Shown piece after piece: positions 13,901 through 24,000 of a stretch of 64,000 nucleotides of DNA (the first letter of the stretch is position 1; each line of letters begins with the position of its first letter). Source of the DNA: Nematostella vectensis (taxonomy: Eukaryota; Cnidaria; Anthozoa; Actiniaria; Edwardsiidae); assembly GCF_932526225.1 (NCBI RefSeq), contig NC_064046.1:13837408-13901407 (forward strand). The letters run 5' to 3'. Under the pieces are notes generated by a model that was given only the letters and a program-made list of their open reading frames with translations, was not told where the DNA came from and did not search any database. A program made the translations under genes and the position numbers.

Positions 13901-16900
13901 CCTTATTCCCTTCCTGAAAACCCCTATTCCCTTCCTGAAAACCCTTATTCCCTTCCTGGAAACCCCTTTTCCCTTCCTGAAAACCCCTATTCCCTTTATG
14001 AAAACCCCTATTCCCTTTATGAAAACCCCTATTCCCTTCCTGAAAACCCCTATTCCCTTCCTGAAAACCCCTATTCCCTTCCTGAGAACCCCTATTCCCT
14101 TCCTGGAAACCCCTATTCCCTACCTGAAAACCCCTATTCCCTTCCTGAAAACCCTTATTCCCTTCCTAAAAACCCCTATTCCCTTCCTGAAAACCCTTAT
14201 TCCCTTTCTGAAAACCCCTATTCCTTTCCTGAGAACCCCTATTCCCTTCCTGGAAACCCCTATTCCCTTCCTGAAAACCCTTATTCCCTTCCTGAAAACC
14301 CCTATTCCCTTCATGAGAACCCCTATTCCCTTCCTGAGAACCCCTTCCCCTACCTAAAACATTAGGTACCAGTTATTTGTGGATAAAGTTGGCACATATT
14401 GCATTCCTTTCCTACCTGGTCAATAGAAGAAGACACTGAGGACTCTTCATCACTCGAGTCGAGGGAGATCCGAAAAGACTGACCTTTCGCTGCTTTATAT
14501 TCTCCAAGGTCAAACTCACTTGTTCCTTGCTGTAATGAACTGTTGGCATATTTCTGCAACTGATTACAAAATCCAAATTTGGAGGATGTTCATACCTATT
14601 TTAAGAGCCCTCTAGTTTTTTGACATCCCAAAACCCAACCTTTTAATCAAAGTGAATGTGCTATGATTCACCATTCCCAATGAAGACAGCAAAGATTTTA
14701 CAGAAAGGTACCACTGAGCTATGACAGCTGTAATTGTTAACACACACTAATTCATGTTTGTAAACCACATCAAGCAGTCTGTGTCTCTACTGGTGAGTCT
14801 GTATCGCTGCATGTGAAGTGCAGGTTAGTATGCCTACCATTGTGATACTTGTATTATAGATATGCTATACCTATATTTATGTATGGCATTCAGGCCCGTC
14901 CCCAGTATTTTTCTTTGGGGTACGGCATCCGAAAAAAGGGGGGGGGGTTGGGGGGGGGAGTTTTCTGAAAAAAATCTGACCACCCTCGAAAGAACAAAAA
15001 GGGATTTTTTTATGCCTTTGCAGTATCTTCAAGGAAGGTATATTGTCGAATTTAGCTTAAAAAAATTCTGACTTATGAATTGATGACATACAGTGTAATC
15101 TAGCTTATGCTTTATAGTTTTGTCTACAAATAACAATCAATTACGAACCGAAAGTGGACCTTCGGCAACCGTTGGGGGTGTGTTCGCACCCCCTGCATCC
15201 CCCTATGAGTACGGGCCTGGCATTGTACCATAGATATAAAGTTCCTAATGAAACAAAATTTATTGTAAGAGAAGACTAACCAGCAAGTTAACAGCCTCCT
15301 TTGTGTCAGCAAGGATAGACTGCTGCAGACTCAGAAACCTGATAAACATAAACACAAGGAAAAGGGATTAATATTTTGTTAATAAAGCCTTGGTTAATAA
15401 AAGATGAGATTTGATAGACAGTTGAGTCCAACTCTTATGACAGTGTACCATGTCACCCTCTTTCAACATAAGAGTTTATCTATGTTGTCTTAATTTGATA
15501 GTGTTAATCTCGTGTTAATTTCTTTTTCCAGAAAGGACACATGAGTAGCACACACTGATTCTTTAAATTAAACCATGACTTTTTTCAAAGCAAAGCCATT
15601 GTCAAACAGAGATGGTTGTTAATGAACGTTCCAATTCTCATAATTGTTAGGCTCACACATTTTCATGGACTCTCATTAACTTTGAACAATTGGATATGAA
15701 AGCCTATAATAGTATATAAAAGGCTAAAGTGGAACTAAATATGTAATAATTGATTGCAAAATGCTTGAAGTGAGACAATTATTCACAGAATTGATTGCAA
15801 CCCTGTGAGAGCTAGAAAGAGTATAAATCTTATTTACTCTTGTCACAGTTTTATGCTTCCAATTCATATTCATAACCTTTATTCATTTGAAGCAACAATA
15901 ATGTATTGAGGTACTTGTTTGCAAAACTTTCTACTTACTCTTGTGATGATTGCACTTCATCAGCGATCTGGGACAAATGCTCGTTTGTATTTCCCTCACC
16001 ACCAATCTGCTCTAGCCGTGTGTCAATCACAGGCCCCAGTGCCTCATCAATGCGATTGCGCAGTTGGCGCACAAAGTCATACCTAATGGACATAAGCATA
16101 AGCCTAATCAATCATAACAAATTATATTCATGCTACCGCGATAGCACTTTTGTTGTGACCAATAGCAATTCTTTACCCTAAAAGATAGCACATAAGGTGT
16201 GGATGAAGCAAAGTCTAACTCTTAGCACTAAAAACAAAGGCATTTTCAGTTTTCCAATTGCAGTCATCAAGGTGTCACCATCAGCTCATTTCTGACTTCA
16301 TTTTTGACCAGTTGTTAAAGTATCATTTTATAATTTAAAAGAGAGAACAATCACCCCTGTCTAATTTTACTTTTATGAAAAGTGTATCCCCAACATTTTG
16401 GATACCGATATGGAATGGAAATACAGTAATCCAAAAATGGCCATAAAAGATAACTAAATAGGAATGCCACATCTATCTTTCACCTCATGGATACATTAGT
16501 TCCTTGTTATGAAAACAACTTCAAAACCCCAGGATTTCTCATCTATCTGGTGCATAGCTAGGGTTCGCTCACAGGGGATGCACATGTATCAGTGCCATGC
16601 AAAAGCTTTATCAACAAGAGAAATCCGCTAACAATATTGTCAGTGACTGGGGGGGGGGGGGGGGGCGGGGGGGCTAAAGCAAGTACCTGTAGGTACCGGA
16701 TCTGATCAAGTAAGGTGCCAACCATTGCTTGTGTGCATACAAGATGTAAGTGCAAGCACTGTCCTCACATCAAACGGATGAAAATTACTTTTCAGAATTG
16801 AGAGTACCAAACAATCTTTTAAAAAGGGTCCTTTTCAAAATTGTTCACCCCTGATGCTGGTTGTTTGCCTGAATGTGAGTATGATTCACGCTTAAACCGT

Positions 16901-17311
16901 TTATAGTGTGCAAAATTCGAATTGAAAGAATTTGTCAATAATCTTAAACAAATATCGACTATGATCATGTTCAATAATAATAAGTAACTTACTGTACTTA
17001 TATATACTTTTGCGTTTTGGTAAATCGCAAGTTGTCACGTGTCCATCTCAAATTTATTTCACAAAAAATATTCTGAGTTGTCGAGAGTATCTTTATCACT
17101 TTTAAATAAATGTATCTGAAAAAAATGATCATCCTGTTTTTGATTACCTGTGAAAGTTTTCATCCGTCGCCTCCAAATTGTTCAAAATATCTTCAGCAGC
17201 CTCCACTGAGCTTGCCTCCTTTATCACAGGTTCAAGTGTCGTAAAAAGCTGATCAAGACTGGCAAAGAACGTATCACTTCTTTCATCGCTTGTGTTTTCC
17301 ATATCCGCCAT
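1911..17311 (-). CDS. TBC1D32: TBC1D32 / Broad-minded homologue, N-terminal part (10 exons, continues off left edge)
   Basis: Coding exons, 5' to 3' on the minus strand: 17148-17311, 15939-16082, 15281-15338, 14416-14559, 8830-8904, 8415-8540, 3866-3944, 3142-3245, 2516-2577, 1911-2058. All ten have GT donors and AG acceptors and join in phase, giving 368 codons. The start is ATG 17311 (MADMENTSDERSD). Recognisable segments include YDFVRQLRNRIDEALGP, the acidic stretch SLDSSDEESSVSSSIDQ, a HEAT-like stretch (RCKALGALAQVPQSDII, then SLKFHARIFLTSSS) and YPERFLEEIVESTFSL. I recognise this pattern as the N-terminus of TBC1D32. In vertebrates that protein supports primary cilium assembly and Hedgehog signalling, and its C-terminal TBC domain would lie left of this window. 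The identification is from memory of the family, not a search. Two introns are unusually large: 5.5 kb, filled by the 21-bp repeat, and 4.5 kb, holding another gene. The remaining introns (such as 14560-15280, 15339-15938 and 16083-17147) show nothing I recognise except G-rich patches. Confidence 0.75.
5000..7452 (-). CDS. Coiled-coil protein with stathmin-like region, nested in a TBC1D32 intron
   Basis: Three exons, 7106-7452, 5772-6126 and 5000-5182, join in phase with consensus splice sites into 294 codons plus TAG (5000-5002). The chosen start is ATG 7452, with A at -3 (MCGSLLSKCVSTENK). The open frame extends further upstream, but that start lies in a weaker context. Early cysteines at residues 2 and 9 could be lipidated. 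Residues from about 90 to 234 are strongly charged and helical (LERKKRKAAEKAEKIKARR, then LTERLNKASENREKHLADVK). The phrase ENREKHLA followed by a second similar heptad-rich segment resembles the tubulin-binding repeats of stathmins, but the match is weak. The C-terminal 45 residues are acidic (SETSDWETDSDRGVDDAAWD). The gene lies between TBC1D32 exons 8415-8540 and 3866-3944 and is transcribed in the same direction. Existence as a gene is fairly secure; the stathmin assignment is tentative. Confidence 0.6.
5297..5331. repeat. Poly-G tract (G18) with G-rich flank
   Basis: Eighteen consecutive G, then AGGGAGGGGGG. It follows GCGTAGCCAGGGGGTGCGC, a phrase related to G-rich stretches near 36,990-37,150. 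It sits in the second intron of the nested gene and may be the end of a dispersed element. Confidence 0.8.
6804..7045. mobile_element. Snap-back inverted-repeat element (possible MITE)
   Basis: The left arm (about 6804-6848) contains AAGCTCGTTATTTGTCCC then TATTGATA. The right arm (about 6990-7045) carries its reverse complement, TATCAATAGGGACAAATAAAG then AGCTTGAGCTACC. The arms are about 50 bp and imperfect, around a 140-bp AT-rich centre with no open frame. It lies in the first intron of the nested coiled-coil gene. Target-site duplications are not clear. Confidence 0.55.
8119..8322. repeat. Degenerate 42-bp tandem repeat, about 4 units
   Basis: Four imperfect units carry a core like CTAAATCCGGAAATATCTCG followed by GGGATNGCTNCTCTATCGG. 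The GGAA core recurs at 8155, 8197 and 8239 (spacing 42) and at 8275 (spacing 36). The array begins about 92 bp downstream, in the direction of TBC1D32 transcription, of the donor of exon 8415-8540. Confidence 0.75.
9182..14360. repeat. Giant 21-bp minisatellite, roughly 245 units
   Basis: More than 5.1 kb of near-perfect 21-bp units with core CCTATTCCCTTCCTGAAAA. Because 21 is a multiple of three and the unit lacks stops, it produces open frames of up to about 950 codons in several frames (TPIPFLK and NPYSLPE on plus, GIGVFRK on minus). These are repeat artefacts, not genes. The array fills the TBC1D32 intron between exons 14416-14559 and 8830-8904 and ends 56 bp from the donor. Variant units recur at multiples of 21 (for example CCCTACCTG at about 12670 and 12901, 231 bp apart), so blocks of units were copied together. 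Single-base slips near 11,146 and 11,925 shift the frame. Confidence 0.98.
16649..16673. repeat. Poly-G tract (G17 C G7)
   Basis: A homopolymer G run in the first TBC1D32 intron. Runs of this kind recur throughout the window. Confidence 0.85.
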
Positions 17312-18086
17312 TAAAGCGAGGGGTAGACGGATAAGTCAGTCGCTAGACTGGTCTCTTGTCGCTTTTTGCTTGTTGTGTATATTGGCCGCCATCTTGGTTG
17401 GTATGGAATAGTTGTAGTGCCCATGTCCCCTCGGACGCAGGCTAGCGCGAAAATTTGATTTGCTGTAGAAAGAAATATTAGTTTATTGACTTTGGTTATT
17501 TTCTTTGGAAACTGATTATTTCATTTTTGTAGCCACTAAAGCGAGCGGAAAGGAATGAACACGAGACACTTGAATAAGACAAGTCAGACAACGATATAAA
17601 AAGGCGGTATCTAGCAGTTTTTGACTTTCTTTTTCCCTTTTTGCTTGTACGACAGTAATGAAAGTACGCCACTAGGAAAGTAAGGTGATAATTCCATACT
17701 CTTTTATTCATAAAAGGGGTACTTTCACTGATATTATAAACTTTTTTTATCGATGGAAATTAAATCACTTGACATTAAAGTGCCAACCCACGACATAAAT
17801 TCATTTTCAACCTTTTTTCCATAATGTATCATAAATGATTATGTTCCATCTCGAGCTAGTTTTCTACAAATATTTCATGGTCTACTGTTTATTGATAAAA
17901 AAGTTTCTCTTTTTTGTAAACCTTCGAAACCGGAAGTTAGGCGGGCGAGGGCCAACGCTATGTCACGTGGTACAGCACGCATGCGCATTTGGTCTAAGTA
18001 GAGACTTCGAAATTTCCGTCTTTTGTCTCTTCGTTTGGTCTCAACAAGACGGCACTTAGAAAAAATCCCCCGATTTATCAAAAAAC
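17312..18086. promoter_or_regulatory. Head-to-head promoter region of TBC1D32 (-) and TOP1 (+)
   Basis: The 775 bp between the two start codons must hold both 5' UTRs and promoters. A YY1-type motif AAGATGGCGGC is on the minus strand at 17385-17395, close upstream of the TBC1D32 start. A CACGTG E-box lies at 17964-17969 and an NRF1-like CGCATGCGC palindrome at 17979-17987, about 100 bp before the TOP1 ATG. No TATA box is obvious. YY1 and NRF1 sites are typical of housekeeping promoters. Whether the middle (about 17450-17900, AT-rich) contributes is unknown. Confidence 0.6.
17336..17392 (-). other. Possible upstream ORF in the TBC1D32 leader (18 codons)
   Basis: The ATG embedded in the YY1-type motif opens an 18-codon frame (MAANIHNKQKATRDQSSD) that stops 24 bp before the main ATG at 17311. 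It would dampen TBC1D32 translation only if transcription starts upstream of 17392, which cannot be seen here. Confidence 0.3.
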
Positions 18087-21000
18087 ATGAACGGGCAGCC
18101 CGTCCAAATCGACTCCAAACAGCAAGAGGCAAGTCATTATATTTTAGAACTTGAATCTAGAGATGTTGGGTGTTTTTTACGATGTTTTTTCCGATTTATC
18201 GTTGTCAAATGCGGCATGGCTTCATCGTCCAATGTGATCGAAATTTTTGTTCTTCCCTAGTTGAAGCGAAAAGTTGACCACGATAGCGCTTCAAACGGCA
18301 AAGTTGATCAAGCTATGGTATGCACAGAACAACTGGTACACTAAGATTATATGCTGACTGCCCTAAAACATAGCGATCTGTGTTTTGGGTTTCGCTGGGG
18401 GACTATTTTCTTTATTCTTCCTGACAGATTTTGTGATTTTGATTTCAGGCGAGCGTCCATCACAAATCTCCTTTGAAGGGTACGTTTCCTAGCTCAACTT
18501 CCCTCTAACTGGATCGCTTACCTACTCAACATTAACCTCTCTAAGAAATTATCAGTGTGGTTTCAGTACTCGATTTCTTATATTTAAACTCTTTATTAAT
18601 CCAGCTTCATGGTGTATTAATAATGTAAGAATTCGATTTGTAGGACAAGAGTAATCATTTTTCCGTATCGAAGACGTGGGGAATCTTTTTGAACTGGTAT
18701 GCGGCGGTCAAGCACGCTCGTTAAAATCATTCTTTGATTTCCGCTTCTAAAACGCTATCCTTCGATCATCACAATAAACACAGTCTTCATGCTTTTCTCG
18801 CAGTAATCTTAGATATTTGTAAAAATAATCTTGGTTTTGTGGTAATTATATTTCCCCGTGCGTCCATTCAATGTTTAACCTCGCTCCACGCTGATCACAA
18901 TGAATCGTGTCTTCATCAAAACCCAACACATAAAATCATAAATTTGCCGGAACAACGCCGATAGCTGTAAGATTTCTAGGTCATAATTTCTTTGTGAAAA
19001 CCAGTCCATCGGCATTTTTTGTGATTATTTACTGGCTCTATGGCCGAAGTAGGACGGCGTTATTTTTTTATGTCCACATATTTCAAGCCAAAAAATTCAA
19101 GTGCTTGAGAACAATGGGTCTATTAGCATTTTCAAGAGAGGGCTTGGGTCAATTTAACACATTGTTTTGATAAAAAAAATTTTAGTGAGAAACAGAGGAC
19201 GTTTGCGATATGTTACTCCCTTAGGTATTTTTTACTTTTTTTGAAGTCTGGCCCTTTCTTTCTTGGGTGTGGTGATTTGAAACTGTTTTGGACACCCTCC
19301 CTCCCCCAAAAAGTTCTTTATAGCCCTGAAAATTTATATTTTTTTTATTTGCACAGGTCCTGAGAAGAAGAAACCTAAGCTGCCTTCCAATGACAAGGTA
19401 TTCAGTGCTCCTTTTTATTATCTATAGCTAACAAAAGCATTGGAACAATTGGAAAATTCCCGTCAGCCAACCATCTGATTGGTCTAGATAGTGTTCTTCT
19501 CAATAGAGAAGCGTACTGGATGATGAAATTATTTACTTTGGCTCCCCATGGTCTAAACAAACGCAGGGAGTATAAGTCGAAGAATCGAATTCATTTCAAT
19601 AACACATAGCTTTATCAACAATTTGTAATTTAAGTACACTATATTTAAAGAATTCACAAGTTGTAAGTATATAAGGATGTAGTTTTTGGCCCATTGTATT
19701 TTTTAGCTTTTTAACTTATTTTATACTGAAGAAGGCCGATTCTAATGGAATCTTTTTATCCCCTAGGTTGACAAAAGCCCAGTAAGGTAAGATATTAAAT
19801 AAATTTATTTTAACAATGCCTCTCTCTTCTACAGTTTTGTGAAATTTTTGTAATTTTTAACCTTCAAATTTTTTTTCTATAATATGTATATATATTACAT
19901 ATATGTATTATACACTTTTAGAGTACACTACTGCATATGAGACCATATAATTGACCATAAACTTTCAAATCTCCCCTACTGTATGCCTCTTTTATGGGAA
20001 ACATGGAAGTGGAATGCTCCTCCATTGATATCCACGTACAGTAATGAGGATATTTTTTGTTAAAGACAGTTATCAAAGTCCCAAGAAAAAAAATGCATCC
20101 TGCATTTTCTGTAAATTGCTTGGACACTTGTTAAGAAAGTTCTTTGATACTAGTGTTTTACATTGTTTGTGTTAATGGTGTAGGTCAAGTGCATTGAACA
20201 GCCCAAAGGTTCCATCTCATACAAAGGACAAGTCTCCTGTCAGACCAGTCACTTTAAAAAAGGAAGCAGTCAGTCCAACAAAATCCCCCAAGCCTGCCGT
20301 CGCTTCTCCTCTAAATAACAAGAAACCAGAAAAGCAAGAATCCAGATTGAACTCTGTAAGTGCTAATTATTTTTATATGTCAATCCTATGTCATGGTGAA
20401 ATAAATAAATACACAAATAAATAAATAAAAACAAATAAATAAATAAAAACAGTCTTAGACACATAAAAAACATGCAATAATTGCACTAATATCCCTTCGT
20501 GTTTTATACCATTTGACCCCTGGCAATTTTCTTTGTTTTCGTTGTAAAGGTACTCCCAAAACCCAAACCCAAGCCAGCAGACTCAGGCAGTGATGATGAT
20601 GACGTCCCATTGGTATACTCCTTTGAATTTGTTTTATTGTACTCTCATTGTTTTCTCTCTACCTCCTCCTCTTTTCTGTTCTTTGGTGCCATGGGTATTT
20701 TCACTCTAGCTAAGGGTGTTGGAACATTTCTCTGAGGGCCATTGCTAGGAAAACCTCAAGACGTTACAAAACCACCAAACATTTGTGAAATGGAATGAAT
20801 TTAGGCATGGCTGGCACCATTGTTTATGAATCTCTAGATTTTGATGACGTCATCAGGCGATGACATAATCACATGACGACACAACAGAAAAATTATATAA
20901 TCTGTTGAAGTATTGGCAATGATAAATGTACCTTTATAACATTATTCAGGAGGGTGCCTACTAAGTTACATATGCGTTTTAGATTCTTCCAGATAATAAA

Positions 21001-24000
21001 ATTTTCGCACAATTCACAGATACCTTAGTAATTGACTTGCCACTTCTTTGCTATTATTTATTGTAAAATATGATGGTTAATTTGCAAGAAGACTCCAAAA
21101 TAACCAACCACAATTAAGACCATGTCCACGGAGTTGCTACCCAATTGTGTTACATACACAGGCTTGTTGCGTTGACTTTTCCGAGTTGCATTTGTCGTTG
21201 CGTTTTGTATGACATCATGCGTTGCGTTTTGAAGCTGACTACGCTGCCTTTTCTCATTGCCTCTTTCTGTTGCATTTTCGCGTTGCCTTTCCGGGTTGTC
21301 TTTTTCGCGATGCCTTTTCTCGTTGCCTCTTCACGCTGCCTTTTTGCGCTGCCTATGACGTTGCTTTTTCTTTTTCTGATATTTGTTTATTTTGGCTATC
21401 ATATTGCATTGAGAAAATGAATAACCTCTCAGATGTTAACCCCATTCACAAAACCGTATCCGTTTCCAGAATGGCTTGCATTGCTTTCCTTACCTTGCCT
21501 TTCTTGACTCTTATACAGGTGCCATTTTGCTCGCTGTTCCGCAGATGATTGACTTAGATTTTGTCTTTCTCTTGCACAAAATTTCCTCCTCGTTTTGCTT
21601 GTAATACTCTTTTGCTGGTTCCCTTTTCTTTAAGTCTTTGTTGTTTGAAAAGGCAATGCAAAAAGGCAATGCAAAAAGGCAAGGAGGAAAGGCAACATGA
21701 AAAGGCAGCGTGAAGTGCGGTAAAATGCATGAAATATCTAAACGCAATGCTTAAATGCAAGCAAAAACTCAATGTTATGTCGTAAGAAAGAATATAACAA
21801 TTGGAAAACCTTTCTGGCTTTAGTTTTGTCTTTATACTGAGTACCAAATAGGTTATCAACTTATATATTGTGATAATTTAGAAGTACAATCAGTGTGCAT
21901 TTTGTTAATGTATTTTCTGTGTTCTAATTCATTAAATCAGTGCTTCAAATTTAACTTTTGATTTTTGTGTAGCTCTACCCGAAGTAAAAAGCTGACAAAT
22001 TTCTGGCTTTTTGTTTCCTTTTTTTCATGATGATAAAATAACAAATTTATCAAAACACACACTACGATAAAGTGTAGTTAATGTACATTCCAAATCAGTT
22101 TTTATTTTTTGTTTGTCAATTAAAATACAATAAACGATCTTGAAAATTGCATTTTAATCTCGCAAAATGTAACATTATTTTGTTATTAAATACTTTTTTT
22201 TTCGTGTTAGGTGAAAGCTTCTAACGAAATGCCATTATGTAATTAATTTACCCCAAGAGATCTATCCACTTGCCAAAAATCAAATTGCTATATCAAGGCG
22301 ATCATTTATTTTTCTTCAGAAATGAACAATTTTTTAGCTGGTTGTCAATAGCAACCCCATGCACATAGCTTTAACTGATAGGAATAGATTATTTGAGTCA
22401 CTCAGTAGTGTGTGTTTGGTGTGTGACGGCCTTATTGACGTCCCAACACTTGAGTCTCCAACCCTTGTGTACTTGTCAGCATTTCATTGTTTGCATTTTC
22501 CATTGCTCAGTGGTGCACTTCCTGTAAGGGCTTTGTTCATTAGTACTATTTTCTTCCATTGCCAACATGCACAAAATATTAAGATGTATTTCTTTTTTGT
22601 ATTTCAGGTTAGAAGATTAAACACGTAAGTCATCACATATAACTCTGTCAGATATAGGATGTTTTCTGTATTATAAGAAGCCCATCCAGAAGTTCCAAAA
22701 ACAGGTTGGCCAAAGCAAGGATTTTGATAGGGGGAGGCTGGGTTTATTGTTTTTTGTTTTTTTTTCTATTTGCTTTCTATTTGATGGGGCCCATTTGGCT
22801 CGTCTCTAGATCACCCATGCAAGTAAAAATGAGTCACCTTCCATGTGCAGGTCCAGGATATTCTGGGAAGGATATGGTCTCACAGGTACCAACATATGGT
22901 GGGAGGTAGAAGTGTGAATTTTAGCTCCCAAACATTTCTTCTACAATTTCGGTCAGACTCCAGGACCTATCCCTCTCGGCTCTGCCACTGCCTTCATTGT
23001 CTCGTGCAAGCATGTTTTGGGAGGTGGCACACAAAAACATTTCCATAATACATGAGCGCATGCACTTTTTCTGTTATGATTACGTGAGAGACCAAAGTGG
23101 CGCCATGGGGATTTTGAGGTGTGATTGGATAAAAGCACGAAGCACACGCAATGTTTTGTGTGATAAGTGGCTAAACAATAAAACATTTGCGTTTAACGCA
23201 TATGTTTGATGGAATGCTTTGATCTTGTTCAAATATCTGTACGTGTTGTGGAAGCCAATTGAGTGCCATGTTTTGTGGGTGGCTAAACATACAGACTTGT
23301 GTCACATGTTTGACGAACATGTTTGAATGTTTAGTCAGGCCTTACGACACAATGCACATCTTATATGCCAGGTAAATATGGTAAGCAGTCCTTTTATGTA
23401 ATAGGGTCGTTCCAAAGCTCAACCCCTGTTATAACTTGAAAGGAAAATTTTTTTCTGTCTTCAGGTCTGATATAAAAGTAAAATCCGAACCAAAAGATAA
23501 AGACCCAAGCCAAAAGAAGCCCCAAAAGCCTAAAACACTAAATGACAAGGTCACAGCTCAGAAGGCTATCAAAAAAGATAAGGATGGGAAAGCTATCAAG
23601 ACGGAGAAAAAACCTGTTGTGAAGAAACCCACTGTAGCTTCAGATGACAGTGATGATGAGCCATTGGTGAGTAAAGAAACAAAGAGACATTAGCTTTAAG
23701 GTACATGGAACATGGTACATGGTAAAACAACAAGCAGGTTTGCGAATGAACAGCTATGGCATTGGCATAAAAAAGTAGAATTGACAAGGAAATGAGCCAG
23801 GCATCAGCATCTTGAGATCCCAAAGGGTAACTTGAAACAGGTACAGTAGTACAGTATCAGGCCATGGATTGATTTGTCATTTGACTGCTTAACCTGTAAT
23901 TTTATACTGACAATACTATTGTAAAACTATTATAATACATTTTATGCATGCCACAACTGATTACACAGCAAAAGTAAATGCATTGGAGGCTTTTTTACAT

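Noticed and set aside
9140-14365. Open frames of 527, 949, 749 and 142 codons made of TPIPFLK or NPYSLPE repeats
   Set aside because: They result from a stop-free 21-bp repeat read in several frames at once. The region is an intron of a minus-strand gene, and single-base slips move the frame. There is no non-repeat domain.
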